6,772 bases of DNA from Dehalococcoidia bacterium (GCA_020343755.1 CP070810.1:12472-19243); one strand, 5' to 3'. Shown: positions 1 to 6,406, numbered from the stretch's first letter. Made by a program: numbers and translations. Notes: generated from the sequence alone by a model not told the origin.

Positions 1-487
1 AATCCTTATTAAACGGGGTAGTCAGTCGCCTATCAACACCCCGGTTGACTAGACTGATTGCCAAAACACCCACCACCTCCTGGCACACCCGGGCACATAA
101 GGCACACAGAATACATTTCCGGTTATCCTCTTCCAATCTGAAGGTGGGCTTATCAACACCCAGCTTACTGGCTAAGTCCTGTATTACCTCTGAATCAGGG
201 CATCTGGCTAACAACAGCTCTATTATCATCCTGCGGTTATCTAAAACTCTCTCAGTGTTAGTTTTCACCATAAGCCCTTCTTCTACCGGATAAAGGCAAG
301 AGGCTACCAATTTTTCTCTTCCCTTGGTAACGATTTCAACCAGGCAAAGCCGGCAAGCGCCGTAAGGCGTGACCCCTTCGTGGGAGCATAGGGCCGGTAT
401 ATAGATGTTATTATCCCTAGCTACATCCAGTATCATTGCCCCTTCTTCTGCCTGAACCTCTCGCCCATCAATAGTTAATGTTACCAT
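1..487 (-). CDS. NuoG/HoxU-like iron-sulfur protein, N-terminal part (3' end outside window)
   Basis: The frame is open from the ATG at 485-487 to the window edge: 162 codons plus one base, no stop. Residues 1 to about 75 form a plant-type [2Fe-2S] ferredoxin domain with ligands C34, C45, C48 and C64 (PALCSHEG, YGACRLC). Residues 125-135 (CILCALCARVC) supply four cysteines for a [4Fe-4S] cluster. Between them, where NuoG, HndD and HydA usually have the His-Cys cluster motif (H-C-C-C), there is only ARCPDSEVIQDLA with a single cysteine, C96; that cluster seems absent. Such proteins carry electrons between a NuoF-type flavoprotein and a catalytic partner. The start lies 13 nt after the NuoF-like stop, with AAGGTGAGGG at 498-507 as ribosome binding site, so it belongs to the same operon. 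The missing C-terminus could hold more clusters, a hydrogenase, a formate dehydrogenase or another domain; the final function cannot be named. Confidence 0.88.
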   Translation of the reverse strand, partial: MVTLTIDGREVQAEEGAMILDVARDNNIYIPALCSHEGVTPYGACRLCLVEIVTKGREKLVASCLYPVEEGLMVKTNTERVLDNRRMIIELLLARCPDSEVIQDLASKLGVDKPTFRLEEDNRKCILCALCARVCQEVVGVLAISLVNRGVDRRLTTPFNKD

Positions 488-500
488 TACTTTGTTACCC

Positions 501-2357
501 TCACCTTATGGCTACGGCACCAAGCCTACACACATCATAGCAAGCCCCACACTTGATGCACTTCTCCTGGTCTAAAATAACTGGCTTCTTTTTCCCCATA
601 AAGGTTATGGCTTCCACAGGACAAGCCTTAACACAAAGCCCACACCCGGGACATTTTTCCTCAATAATCTGGTAGGTAACCAGTTCTCTGCAGATACCAG
701 CGGGACACTTTTTGTCCCTCACATGAGCCTCATACTCATCCCTGAAATAGCGGATGGTGGTCAGAACTGGATTGGGGGCAGTGGTTCCTAGAGCACACAG
801 TGAGCCATCAATTAGTGCCGTCGAAAGACGCTCCAGCAATTCAATATCCCCACTCTTCCCTCTCCCCTCGGTGATATCAGTTAGTATTTCTCTCATCCGC
901 TTTAACCCTTCACGGCAAGGGACACACTTACCACAAGACTCACCCTCGAGAAAGCTGATGAAGTACTTGGCGATATCCACCATGCAATTATCCTCGTCCA
1001 TTACAATCATGCCACCGGAGCCCATCATAGAGCCTACTTTGGTGAGCTCGTCAAAATCCACTGGCAAATCGAGTAAACTCTCCGGAATAACTCCGCCTGA
1101 GGGACCACCCGTCTGGACTCCCTTAAACTTTTTCCCTTTAGGAATGCCACCACCGATATCAAAAATAACCTCCCTGAGTGTCATCCCCATAGGTACCTCT
1201 ACCAGTCCAGTATTATTCACTTTGCCCACCAGAGAGAAAATCTTTGTTCCCTTGCTCTTTGGGGTGCCTATTCCAGCATACCAGTCGGCACCTCGATTAA
1301 TTATTAGCGGGACATTTGCCCAAGTCTCCACGTTGTTCAGATTAGTTGGCTTATCCCATAAACCCCTTTCAACGGTATGAATATACTTTGCCCTAGGCTC
1401 GCCTACCTTACCCTCAAGTGAAGCCGTGAGTGCTGAGGACTCGCCACAGACAAAAGCCCCACCACCCCTATTTACCCTAATGCTGAAGTCAAATCCAGAG
1501 CCTAAGATATCTTTACCTAGAAGCCCATATTCCTCGGCCTGTTTAATAGCTATCCGCACATTTTGGACCGCCAGGGGATATTCATTGCGAACATAGATGT
1601 AGCCCTGATGGCCACCTATAGCATAGGCTCCAATTATCATCCCTTCCACAACGCTATGAGGATTCCCTTCAATCAGGCTTCTATCCATGTAGGCACCGGG
1701 GTCACCTTCATCCGCATTACATATTATGTATTTGGTGTCCCCTTTAGCTTTTCGACAGGTTTCCCACTTAATGCCGGCGGGGAATCCCCCACCACCACGC
1801 CCCCGCAATCCAGATTTCTTGACTTCCTTGATTACTTCTCTAGGCGACATCCTAAAAAGAACCTTACTCAAAGCGGCGTAACCACCAACCGCCAAATAGT
1901 CATCAATTATGGCAGGGGCAATATAGCCATTATTACCAAAGACAAGCCGTTTCTGTCTTTTATAGAATGGCACCTCATGCTCATGGATTATTTTCTTGCC
2001 TGTATTTGGGTCAGTGTAAAGCAACCTATCAATGATATTACTCTTTACCACAGTCTCCGAGACTATCTCAGGGACATCTTCTACTTTTACTCGCTGATAG
2101 AAAATATTCTGTGGCTTAATAACTACTAGCGTTCCCCGCTCACAGAAGCCATGACAGCCAGTAGCTTTTACATCTACCTTAGCTTCCACCCCTTGCTGCT
2201 TAACTTCCTGCTGAAAAGCAGCGGCTACTCGTTCACACCCGTAAGCATGGCACCCGGTGCCACTACATATTGTGATGCAAGGCTTATTGGGGTCTCTCTG
2301 CTTAATTATTGATTTTCTTATCCGTTCTAGCTCATCAGGGGAACTTATCCTATTCAA
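501..2357 (-). CDS. NuoF-like NAD(P)H-binding flavoprotein, HydB/HndC type
   Basis: A 618-aa diaphorase subunit with four parts. Residues about 25-100 are a thioredoxin-like [2Fe-2S] domain (C31, C36, C68, C72). Residues about 135-350 are the FMN/NAD(H) domain, with GRGGGGFPAGIKWE at 186-199, NADEGDPGAYMDR at 214-226 and GGGAFVCGESSAL at 298-310. An SLBB-like region follows, then a [4Fe-4S] site at C475, C478, C481 and C521. The C-terminus is a two-cluster ferredoxin domain (C569/C572/C575/C579 and C600/C603/C606/C610). This architecture is that of HydB of bifurcating [FeFe] hydrogenases and HndC, longer than NuoF of complex I (about 430-450 aa). C458, H545, C551 and C556 could form the zinc site known from HydB-type structures (inference). 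It should pass electrons between NAD(P)H and iron-sulfur carriers; NAD versus NADP cannot be told here. The start is a TTG, chosen because GGAAGG lies 8 nt upstream. It follows the NuoE-like gene by 20 nt. Confidence 0.95.
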   Translation of the reverse strand: MNRISSPDELERIRKSIIKQRDPNKPCITICSGTGCHAYGCERVAAAFQQEVKQQGVEAKVDVKATGCHGFCERGTLVVIKPQNIFYQRVKVEDVPEIVSETVVKSNIIDRLLYTDPNTGKKIIHEHEVPFYKRQKRLVFGNNGYIAPAIIDDYLAVGGYAALSKVLFRMSPREVIKEVKKSGLRGRGGGGFPAGIKWETCRKAKGDTKYIICNADEGDPGAYMDRSLIEGNPHSVVEGMIIGAYAIGGHQGYIYVRNEYPLAVQNVRIAIKQAEEYGLLGKDILGSGFDFSIRVNRGGGAFVCGESSALTASLEGKVGEPRAKYIHTVERGLWDKPTNLNNVETWANVPLIINRGADWYAGIGTPKSKGTKIFSLVGKVNNTGLVEVPMGMTLREVIFDIGGGIPKGKKFKGVQTGGPSGGVIPESLLDLPVDFDELTKVGSMMGSGGMIVMDEDNCMVDIAKYFISFLEGESCGKCVPCREGLKRMREILTDITEGRGKSGDIELLERLSTALIDGSLCALGTTAPNPVLTTIRYFRDEYEAHVRDKKCPAGICRELVTYQIIEEKCPGCGLCVKACPVEAITFMGKKKPVILDQEKCIKCGACYDVCRLGAVAIR

Positions 2358-2365
2358 CGTCTATT

Positions 2366-2371
2366 CCTTCC
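2366..2371 (-). promoter_or_regulatory. Ribosome binding site supporting a TTG start (NuoF-like gene)
   Basis: The minus strand reads GGAAGG, then 8 nt, then TTG at 2355-2357. The purine-rich site is well placed, and no ATG or GTG occurs early in the frame, so TTG is accepted as the start codon. Confidence 0.65.
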
Positions 2372-2377
2372 ACGATA

Positions 2378-2848
2378 TTAAGTATAACTCTTCAATAAAG
2401 CCTTGACCTTATCGATTTTCATTTGCCCGTGGTACCCTCCATCAATTATTACTATAGGACCTAGGGCACAAGCGCCAACACAGTTAACCGTTTCCAAGGT
2501 AAATTTAAGGTCTTTGGTTGTGCCACCGGTTTTAATATCTAGCTCTCGCTCTATCGCCTCTAAAACCTTAACCGCTCCTCTAACGTGACAGGCCGTACCA
2601 AGGCAGACATTGATTAAGTAGCGCCCCCTTGGTTCCAAACTAAAAGCCTTAAAAAAAGTAGCTACACTATAGACTTGACTCAATGGGGTACCCAGAGACT
2701 GACTAACCTCCACCAAGACTTCCTCAGGGAGATAATTGTATTCTGCCTGGATATCCTGCAAAATTGACACTAACATTCCCTCGTCACGCTGGTAGTTATC
2801 TAATATTGATTCCACCTTCTGTTTCAGTTGCTTCGCCTCTATGTGCAC
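2378..2848 (-). CDS. NuoE-like thioredoxin-fold [2Fe-2S] subunit (HydC/HndA type)
   Basis: A 156-aa protein of normal length for the NuoE/HydC/HndA family. An N-terminal helical part (about 1-70, with YLPEE at 39-43 and VYSVATFFKAF at 59-69) precedes a thioredoxin-like domain. That domain holds the [2Fe-2S] ligands C82, C87, C123 and C127 (VCLGTACHVRGA and VNCVGACALGP), all intact. The subunit partners the NuoF-like protein encoded 20 nt downstream and serves as an electron site next to its FMN domain. The start is GTG at 2846-2848, preceded by GGAG at 2857-2860 with 8-nt spacing. It lies inside the end of the beta-subunit gene (10-nt overlap, different frame), so translation of the oxidoreductase and the diaphorase genes is probably coupled. 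Confidence 0.95.
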   Translation of the reverse strand: MHIEAKQLKQKVESILDNYQRDEGMLVSILQDIQAEYNYLPEEVLVEVSQSLGTPLSQVYSVATFFKAFSLEPRGRYLINVCLGTACHVRGAVKVLEAIERELDIKTGGTTKDLKFTLETVNCVGACALGPIVIIDGGYHGQMKIDKVKALLKSYT

Positions 2849-3765
2849 GCTACTTTCTCCTTAAGTTTGGCATATTCCTCACTCACCCTATATTGAATCT
2901 CATTTATTGTTTCCTCAGATAGATGCCTGAACCTCCCCTGTAATTTCAGATAATCTTGGACAGGTCTTAACCGAGGTAAATCAATGCTTAATTTATATTT
3001 GTCATTCTCTACCTCATACAGAGGGAATATCCCTGTCTCCACAGCCAGGCGACCTATCCTGATAGTTAAATTGGTAGCCGACCTCCAACCAGTGGGACAA
3101 ACCGATAGGATATGAACATAAGCCGGTCCGTGGATGGCTGCTCCCTTTGCCACCTTGGCCATCATATCAAAAGGATAGCTGGGGCAGGCAGTAGCGACAT
3201 AGGGTATATCATGGGCAGCAGCAATAGCCGGCATATTCTTCTTCCAAGTAACCTGACCTATGCTCATCTTGCCGGCTGGGGCAGTGGTGGTTGAGGCACC
3301 GTAGGGGGTAGATGAAGACCTTTGAATCCCGGTATTCATATAGGCTTCGTTGTCAAGGCAGATATAAAGAAAGTCATGGCCTCGTTCTAATGCTCCGGAT
3401 AGTGCCTGAAGTCCGATATCACTGGTTCCACCATCACCAGCCATCGCTACCACGTTTATCTCTTTGGCTAGGCATTTCCCCTTCCGCATAATGACTTTCA
3501 AGCCAGCTTCTATACCTGAAGCTACTGCTCCCGTATTCTCAAATAGGGTATGAATCCAGGGAACGCACCATGAGGTATAAGGCAGCGGTGATGAAACCAC
3601 TTCCATACAACCAGTGGCAGTAACAATTATTACATTCTGCCCTAATGCCTTGCAGGCTAGCCTTACGGCTAAAGCTTCACCACAACCAACACAAGCCCGG
3701 TGACCAGGGGCAAAGTTTTCTTTCTTAGTCACCAGTTTAGGCACAAAGACAGCATATTTTTCCAT
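2839..3765 (-). CDS. porB: Pyruvate/2-oxoacid:ferredoxin oxidoreductase, beta subunit (TPP-binding)
   Basis: A 308-aa thiamine diphosphate-binding subunit of the four-subunit family. The TPP/Mg motif begins at GDGG (110-113) and ends around LDNEAYMNTG (137-146). Cysteines C25 and C28 (RACVGCGE), C53 (ATGCMEV) and C223 (SVCPTGW) match the ligands of the [4Fe-4S] cluster close to TPP in pyruvate:ferredoxin oxidoreductases. With the alpha subunit it forms the catalytic site that decarboxylates a 2-oxoacid and makes the acyl-CoA, reducing ferredoxin through the delta subunit. Length is typical of PorB (about 310-330 aa). The ATG overlaps the alpha stop by one base (TAATG), with a weak GGGGTG 8 nt upstream. 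Pyruvate is the likeliest substrate from gene order and similarity to PorB, but 2-oxoisovalerate or another 2-oxoacid is not excluded. Confidence 0.93.
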   Translation of the reverse strand: MEKYAVFVPKLVTKKENFAPGHRACVGCGEALAVRLACKALGQNVIIVTATGCMEVVSSPLPYTSWCVPWIHTLFENTGAVASGIEAGLKVIMRKGKCLAKEINVVAMAGDGGTSDIGLQALSGALERGHDFLYICLDNEAYMNTGIQRSSSTPYGASTTTAPAGKMSIGQVTWKKNMPAIAAAHDIPYVATACPSYPFDMMAKVAKGAAIHGPAYVHILSVCPTGWRSATNLTIRIGRLAVETGIFPLYEVENDKYKLSIDLPRLRPVQDYLKLQGRFRHLSEETINEIQYRVSEEYAKLKEKVACT

Positions 3766-4943
3766 TATTCTCGCACCCCGAACATTTCAAATTCTTGCTC
3801 GCTTCCCGTCTGTGAAATCTCTATACCTCGGTTGATTATCCCTCTAAATTCACCCGGAGAAATATCTCTCCCACCCAAACCGCTAACAAAGCCTATCACC
3901 TTTGGCTTTTTGTCTTCACTATATAAGGCTGACCTAATCTCGGAGCAGACCGGCCCACCCGGACCACCAAAGGAAATAGCTCTATCAAGTACAATGAGAA
4001 CCTCGGCATCTCTAACTGCCTGGCGAATTTCAGCAAAGGGGAAGGGGCGCCATAAGCGAAGCTTTATTAGCCCCACTTCTTTGCCCTCGTCTCGCAAGCT
4101 ATCTATGGCACTCATTGCCGTCTCGCTAAAACTACCCATTACTAGTAAAAGTACCTTAGCCTTTTCACCACGGTAGCTTTCCACCGGAGAATAGTGGCGG
4201 CCAAAGCAGTCACCAAACTCCTTCCAGCACTGAAGAATTACCTCTTTAGCCGCGGTTAAATTAACTTGCTGTGCTTTCTTCACCTCGGTATATATGTAGG
4301 GCGGGGCAAAAGCACCCATAGTTATCGGTTTATCAGGGTCTAGTGGCAAAGGATACTGATTGGGGGGGAGAAATTTGTCAACCTCGCCCTGCTCTGGAAT
4401 GTATATGGGCTCAATCACATGGGTTAGGTGAAATCCATCCAGGTTAACCATCGCTGGGAGTAAAACTCTCTGGTCTTCGGCAATGCGGAAGGCACAGAGC
4501 ACGTTGTCAAAGGTTTCCTGCCCATTGGCGGCAAATATTTGAATCCAGCCAGTGTCACGGGCAGCCATTACATCAGAATGGTCACCCCAGATACTTAGGG
4601 GCGCTGACAAAGCTCGGTTAGCCACCGCCATAACTATTGGCAGCCGCATAGCTGAGGCAACATATAAAACCTCGTGCATCAGCTCTAATCCTTGACCAGC
4701 AGTGGCAGTAAATGTTCTTGCCCCGACTGCTGCCGCTCCAAGGCAGGCACTCATTGCTGAGTGTTCAGATTCAACGGGAATAAAAGCGGCATCTAGTTCG
4801 CCATTGGCTACTAGCTCGGCTATGTCCTCCACGATGTGAGTCTGTGGGGTAATGGGATAAGCAGAAACGACATCAACATTAGCCAGCTTGGTGGCTATGG
4901 CGATAGCTCGTGAAACCTCTATTCCTATCCTTTGTGCCGTCAT
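3765..4943 (-). CDS. porA: Pyruvate/2-oxoacid:ferredoxin oxidoreductase, alpha subunit
   Basis: A 392-aa alpha subunit of normal PorA length. The N-terminal pyrimidine-binding domain carries SAYPITPQTHIVE (27-39), the hallmark of pyruvate-type enzymes, with FIPVESEHSAM (54-64) supplying the conserved glutamate region and TATAGQGLELMHE (79-91). The centre has LSIWGDHSDVMAARDTGW (116-133). The C-terminal half includes LLVMGSFSETA (266-276) and the transketolase C-like domain ending near DRAISFGGPGGPV (320-332). It forms the active site with the beta subunit. The frame is open 60 nt further upstream, but the ATG at 4941-4943 is chosen: GGAGG lies 7 nt before it, it overlaps the delta stop as ATGA, and the protein then begins just ahead of the conserved domain. 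Residues upstream of it do not resemble the family. Confidence 0.95.
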   Translation of the reverse strand: MTAQRIGIEVSRAIAIATKLANVDVVSAYPITPQTHIVEDIAELVANGELDAAFIPVESEHSAMSACLGAAAVGARTFTATAGQGLELMHEVLYVASAMRLPIVMAVANRALSAPLSIWGDHSDVMAARDTGWIQIFAANGQETFDNVLCAFRIAEDQRVLLPAMVNLDGFHLTHVIEPIYIPEQGEVDKFLPPNQYPLPLDPDKPITMGAFAPPYIYTEVKKAQQVNLTAAKEVILQCWKEFGDCFGRHYSPVESYRGEKAKVLLLVMGSFSETAMSAIDSLRDEGKEVGLIKLRLWRPFPFAEIRQAVRDAEVLIVLDRAISFGGPGGPVCSEIRSALYSEDKKPKVIGFVSGLGGRDISPGEFRGIINRGIEISQTGSEQEFEMFGVRE

Positions 4944-5233
4944 TCTTTTTCCTCCACCATAGTAATAGCTTGTGTCCAGCACTCGCAGGCACAGATACCA
5001 CACCCCTTGCAGTAAAATAAATTAGCATCAAAATGTCCCTCAGCTGTCTGCTGACGACACCCCTCAGGGCAAAAAATGGCGCACAGACCACACTTTATGC
5101 ATTTGCTAGTATCAAGGATTGGTCTTTGCGTCCTCCAGCCTCCAGTTTGGTACTGACTAGCGTTTCCCGGCTCGGTTATTATTGAACCGATTTCAAGAGC
5201 TTTCCATGTTAGTCCGTCTTCTGGGTTAGTCAA
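4940..5233 (-). CDS. porD: Pyruvate/2-oxoacid:ferredoxin oxidoreductase, delta subunit (2x[4Fe-4S])
   Basis: A 97-aa ferredoxin-like subunit that carries electrons from the TPP site to external ferredoxin. An N-terminal stretch of about 40 residues (TGGWRTQRP at 30-38) is typical of the delta family. It is followed by two cluster motifs: C45/C48/C51/C55 (CIKCGLCAIFC) and C75/C78/C81/C85 (CKGCGICACEC), plus an extra C59 in the PEGC turn. The residue after C85 is tryptophan, where proline is usual in this fold. The start is TTG at 5231-5233, overlapping the gamma stop as TTGA and preceded by AAGGAG at 5243-5248 with 9-nt spacing; no other usable start lies before the domain. Its stop overlaps the alpha start by 4 nt. 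Confidence 0.94.
   Translation of the reverse strand: MTNPEDGLTWKALEIGSIITEPGNASQYQTGGWRTQRPILDTSKCIKCGLCAIFCPEGCRQQTAEGHFDANLFYCKGCGICACECWTQAITMVEEKE
4951..4955 (-). promoter_or_regulatory. Ribosome binding site that fixes the alpha-subunit start
   Basis: The minus strand reads GGAGG, then 7 nt, then ATG at 4941-4943. This consensus site argues against using the start 60 nt upstream in the same frame. Confidence 0.75.
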
Positions 5234-5808
5234 TTACTCTTACTCCTTACCAAAGTCTCCTCATGTGCCCTCTTCATAGCCTCAATATTCCTTTCCGCCA
5301 AACGACCGAACCGCTGTCTTAAAGGCTCGAACAAGGACTCTAATTTAACCACCTCGGTGGCTTTTAATAGAGCTCCGATCATAGAAGTATTAACAATAGG
5401 AACACCGAGTAGTTCTTCGGCAATCTTAGTAGCATCAACCGTGGCTAATGACCAGTTAACATTAAATTCCTGCCTAATTTGCTCCGGTGGTTTTTTAGTA
5501 TTAACTACTAACATCCCAGTGGCTTTAAGCCCTGAAGTAACATCCACAATACGTAATAGACCAGGGTCAAGCACTACAACTACATCAGGCTCAGCAATTT
5601 CGGCTCTTACCCTGATAGGTTGATTACTACTTATTCTGACAAAGGCTACCACAGGGGCTCCCCTCCTTTCGGCACCAAAGGCGGGGAAGGCTTGAGCATA
5701 CTTACCTTCATTTATCGCCGCCTGGGCTACCAATTCAGCAGAGGTAACTGCTCCCTGACCACCACGACCATGCCACCTAATCTCAGTAAATCCGTCTGTA
5801 TTTACCAC
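5230..5808 (-). CDS. porG: Pyruvate/2-oxoacid:ferredoxin oxidoreductase, gamma subunit
   Basis: The gamma subunit of the four-subunit enzyme, which binds CoA and completes the hetero-tetramer. Near the N-terminus is TEIRWHGRGGQGAVTSAE, the family signature, followed by the QAFPAFGAERRGAPVVAF region, then PDVVVVLDPGLL and the C-terminal GVPIVNTSMIGAL segment. Two starts are possible. GTG at 5806-5808 gives 192 aa and has GGGGG (5814-5818) 5 nt upstream. TTG at 5818-5820 gives 196 aa but has no ribosome binding site and sits 13 nt from the tRNA 3' end. The GTG is preferred, and its N-terminus also fits the usual length before EIRWHG. The gene is the first of the por-diaphorase operon; its stop overlaps the delta start (TTGA). 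Confidence 0.92.
   Translation of the reverse strand: MVNTDGFTEIRWHGRGGQGAVTSAELVAQAAINEGKYAQAFPAFGAERRGAPVVAFVRISSNQPIRVRAEIAEPDVVVVLDPGLLRIVDVTSGLKATGMLVVNTKKPPEQIRQEFNVNWSLATVDATKIAEELLGVPIVNTSMIGALLKATEVVKLESLFEPLRQRFGRLAERNIEAMKRAHEETLVRSKSN
5243..5248 (-). promoter_or_regulatory. Ribosome binding site supporting a TTG start (delta subunit)
   Basis: AAGGAG on the minus strand lies 9 nt before TTG at 5231-5233, inside the end of the gamma gene. It supports the non-ATG start of the delta subunit. Confidence 0.7.
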
Positions 5809-5813
5809 CTTAA

Positions 5814-5818
5814 CCCCC
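5814..5818 (-). promoter_or_regulatory. Possible ribosome binding site of the gamma subunit
   Basis: GGGGG on the minus strand, 5 nt before GTG at 5806-5808, could pair with anti-Shine-Dalgarno CCUCC using one G-U pair. It is the only candidate site between the tRNA and the gamma reading frame, and it overlaps the alternative TTG start. Confidence 0.4.
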
Positions 5819-5833
5819 AATTATTAACAAAAA

Positions 5834-5906
5834 CGCCCCTGGAGCGACTCGAACGCTCGCACCCAGCTCCGGGGGCTGGTGCTCTATCCATCTGAGCTAC
5901 AGGGGC
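5834..5906 (-). tRNA. tRNA-Arg (anticodon CCG)
   Basis: A 73-nt cloverleaf. The acceptor stem GCCCCTG/CAGGGGC is fully paired, with discriminator G73 and no encoded CCA. The D arm is GCTC-AGATGGATA-GAGC, with G18G19 and A20, a known arginine identity base. The anticodon stem CCAGC/GCTGG is perfect, with loop CCCCGGA and anticodon CCG at 5870-5872. The variable loop is 4 nt, and the T arm is GAGCG-TTCGAGT-CGCTC. It reads the arginine codon CGG. Position 33 is C (complement of 5873) instead of the almost universal U. The 3' end lies 13-25 nt before the gamma-subunit start with no terminator between, so it is probably cotranscribed with that operon. Confidence 0.95.
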
Positions 5907-5919
5907 CACTTCATACCAT

Positions 5920-5949
5920 ATCATATCACCGCTATGCGGACTCATTCAA
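5920..5949 (-). promoter_or_regulatory. Putative sigma70-type promoter of the tRNA-Arg/por operon
   Basis: The minus strand has a -35-like TTGAAT (5944-5949), an 18-nt spacer and a -10-like TATGAT (5920-5925). The -10 element ends 13 nt before the mature tRNA 5' end, which leaves room for a short 5' leader. It sits in the only real intergenic gap (64 nt) between the ATPase-side genes and the tRNA. The spacer contains a small inverted repeat, CCGC-ATA-GCGG, of unknown meaning. Confidence 0.5.
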
Positions 5950-5970
5950 CAAAATAAGAAAGAGCTATAC

Positions 5971-6402
5971 CTACGATTTAGGGGGAAACAGATACTGCGT
6001 GGTGGTTCTAAGCTGCTTCCTGACCAAAGCTAGCTGCGGTTTGTAGAGCACAATCTTTTTTTGTCTCGGGGTGACCGGCATATCAAGAACCTTTGCCATA
6101 ACCTTCTCCTCCACCTCCCCCTGGCATATTACCGCTACTTCACCTCGCCCGACATTCACCTCTAAAAGCAGTGGCAGCAATAACGCCTTTTGCTCATCAT
6201 TGTCTATCAAACTGGCCAGATATTTAAGCTCTCTTCTTTTAAACAGATGCATGCTACCATCTCTACACATTACATGAGGATACTCCTCAGCCAATAAATC
6301 CGAAAGCGGTTTTTGCTTACTTGGCAAATGGGCATTTACTACCCTTAACTCGCCCTTTAGACATTCTTGGAGCAGCCTCTCGTAAGGTAACTCACTCACC
6401 AT
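5971..6402 (-). CDS. DUF61 (UPF0216) family protein
   Basis: A 143-aa protein recognised as DUF61, a family of unknown function best known from archaea. Conserved blocks are NAHLP (23-27), the motif RDGSMHLFKRREL (47-59), a hydrophobic stretch LLLPLLLEV (74-82), and the C-terminal signature LRTTTQYLF (131-139). No signal peptide or membrane helix is evident, so it is probably cytosolic. The frame opens at TTG 6420, but the ATG at 6400-6402 is preferred: GGAG at 6411-6414 lies 8 nt upstream, and it follows the ATPase subunit D stop by only 4 nt, suggesting coupled translation. Its place directly behind subunit D hints at a shared transcript with the ATPase, but gives no function. It ends 64 nt before the tRNA gene, with no clear terminator. 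Confidence 0.85.
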   Translation of the reverse strand: MVSELPYERLLQECLKGELRVVNAHLPSKQKPLSDLLAEEYPHVMCRDGSMHLFKRRELKYLASLIDNDEQKALLLPLLLEVNVGRGEVAVICQGEVEEKVMAKVLDMPVTPRQKKIVLYKPQLALVRKQLRTTTQYLFPPKS

Positions 6403-6406
6403 TTGA

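Noticed and set aside
45..293. Plus-strand open frame near the left edge
   Set aside because: The minus strand here encodes the [2Fe-2S]/[4Fe-4S] NuoG-like protein without interruption, so the plus frame is a shadow.
754..1380. Plus-strand open frame of 208 codons, and a second at 1563-2129
   Set aside because: Both lie opposite the well-conserved NuoF-like gene and their translations resemble no family; they are shadows of its codon pattern.
3700..4176. Plus-strand open frame across the alpha/beta junction
   Set aside because: It is antisense to two clearly identified overlapping genes and has no recognisable motif.
4944..5003. Upstream extension of the alpha subunit by 20 codons
   Set aside because: It overlaps the delta gene's cluster region, has no family similarity, and the ATG at 4943 has a consensus ribosome binding site and ATGA overlap.
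5821..5833. T-rich run after the tRNA as a terminator
   Set aside because: There is no hairpin other than the tRNA itself, the T run is short (TTTTTG), and the next gene starts at once.
5930..5940. Inverted repeat CCGC-ATA-GCGG between the DUF61 gene and the tRNA, as terminator or operator
   Set aside because: The arms are only 4 bp with a 3-nt loop and no following T run, so it is not a terminator; an operator role within the promoter spacer cannot be supported.
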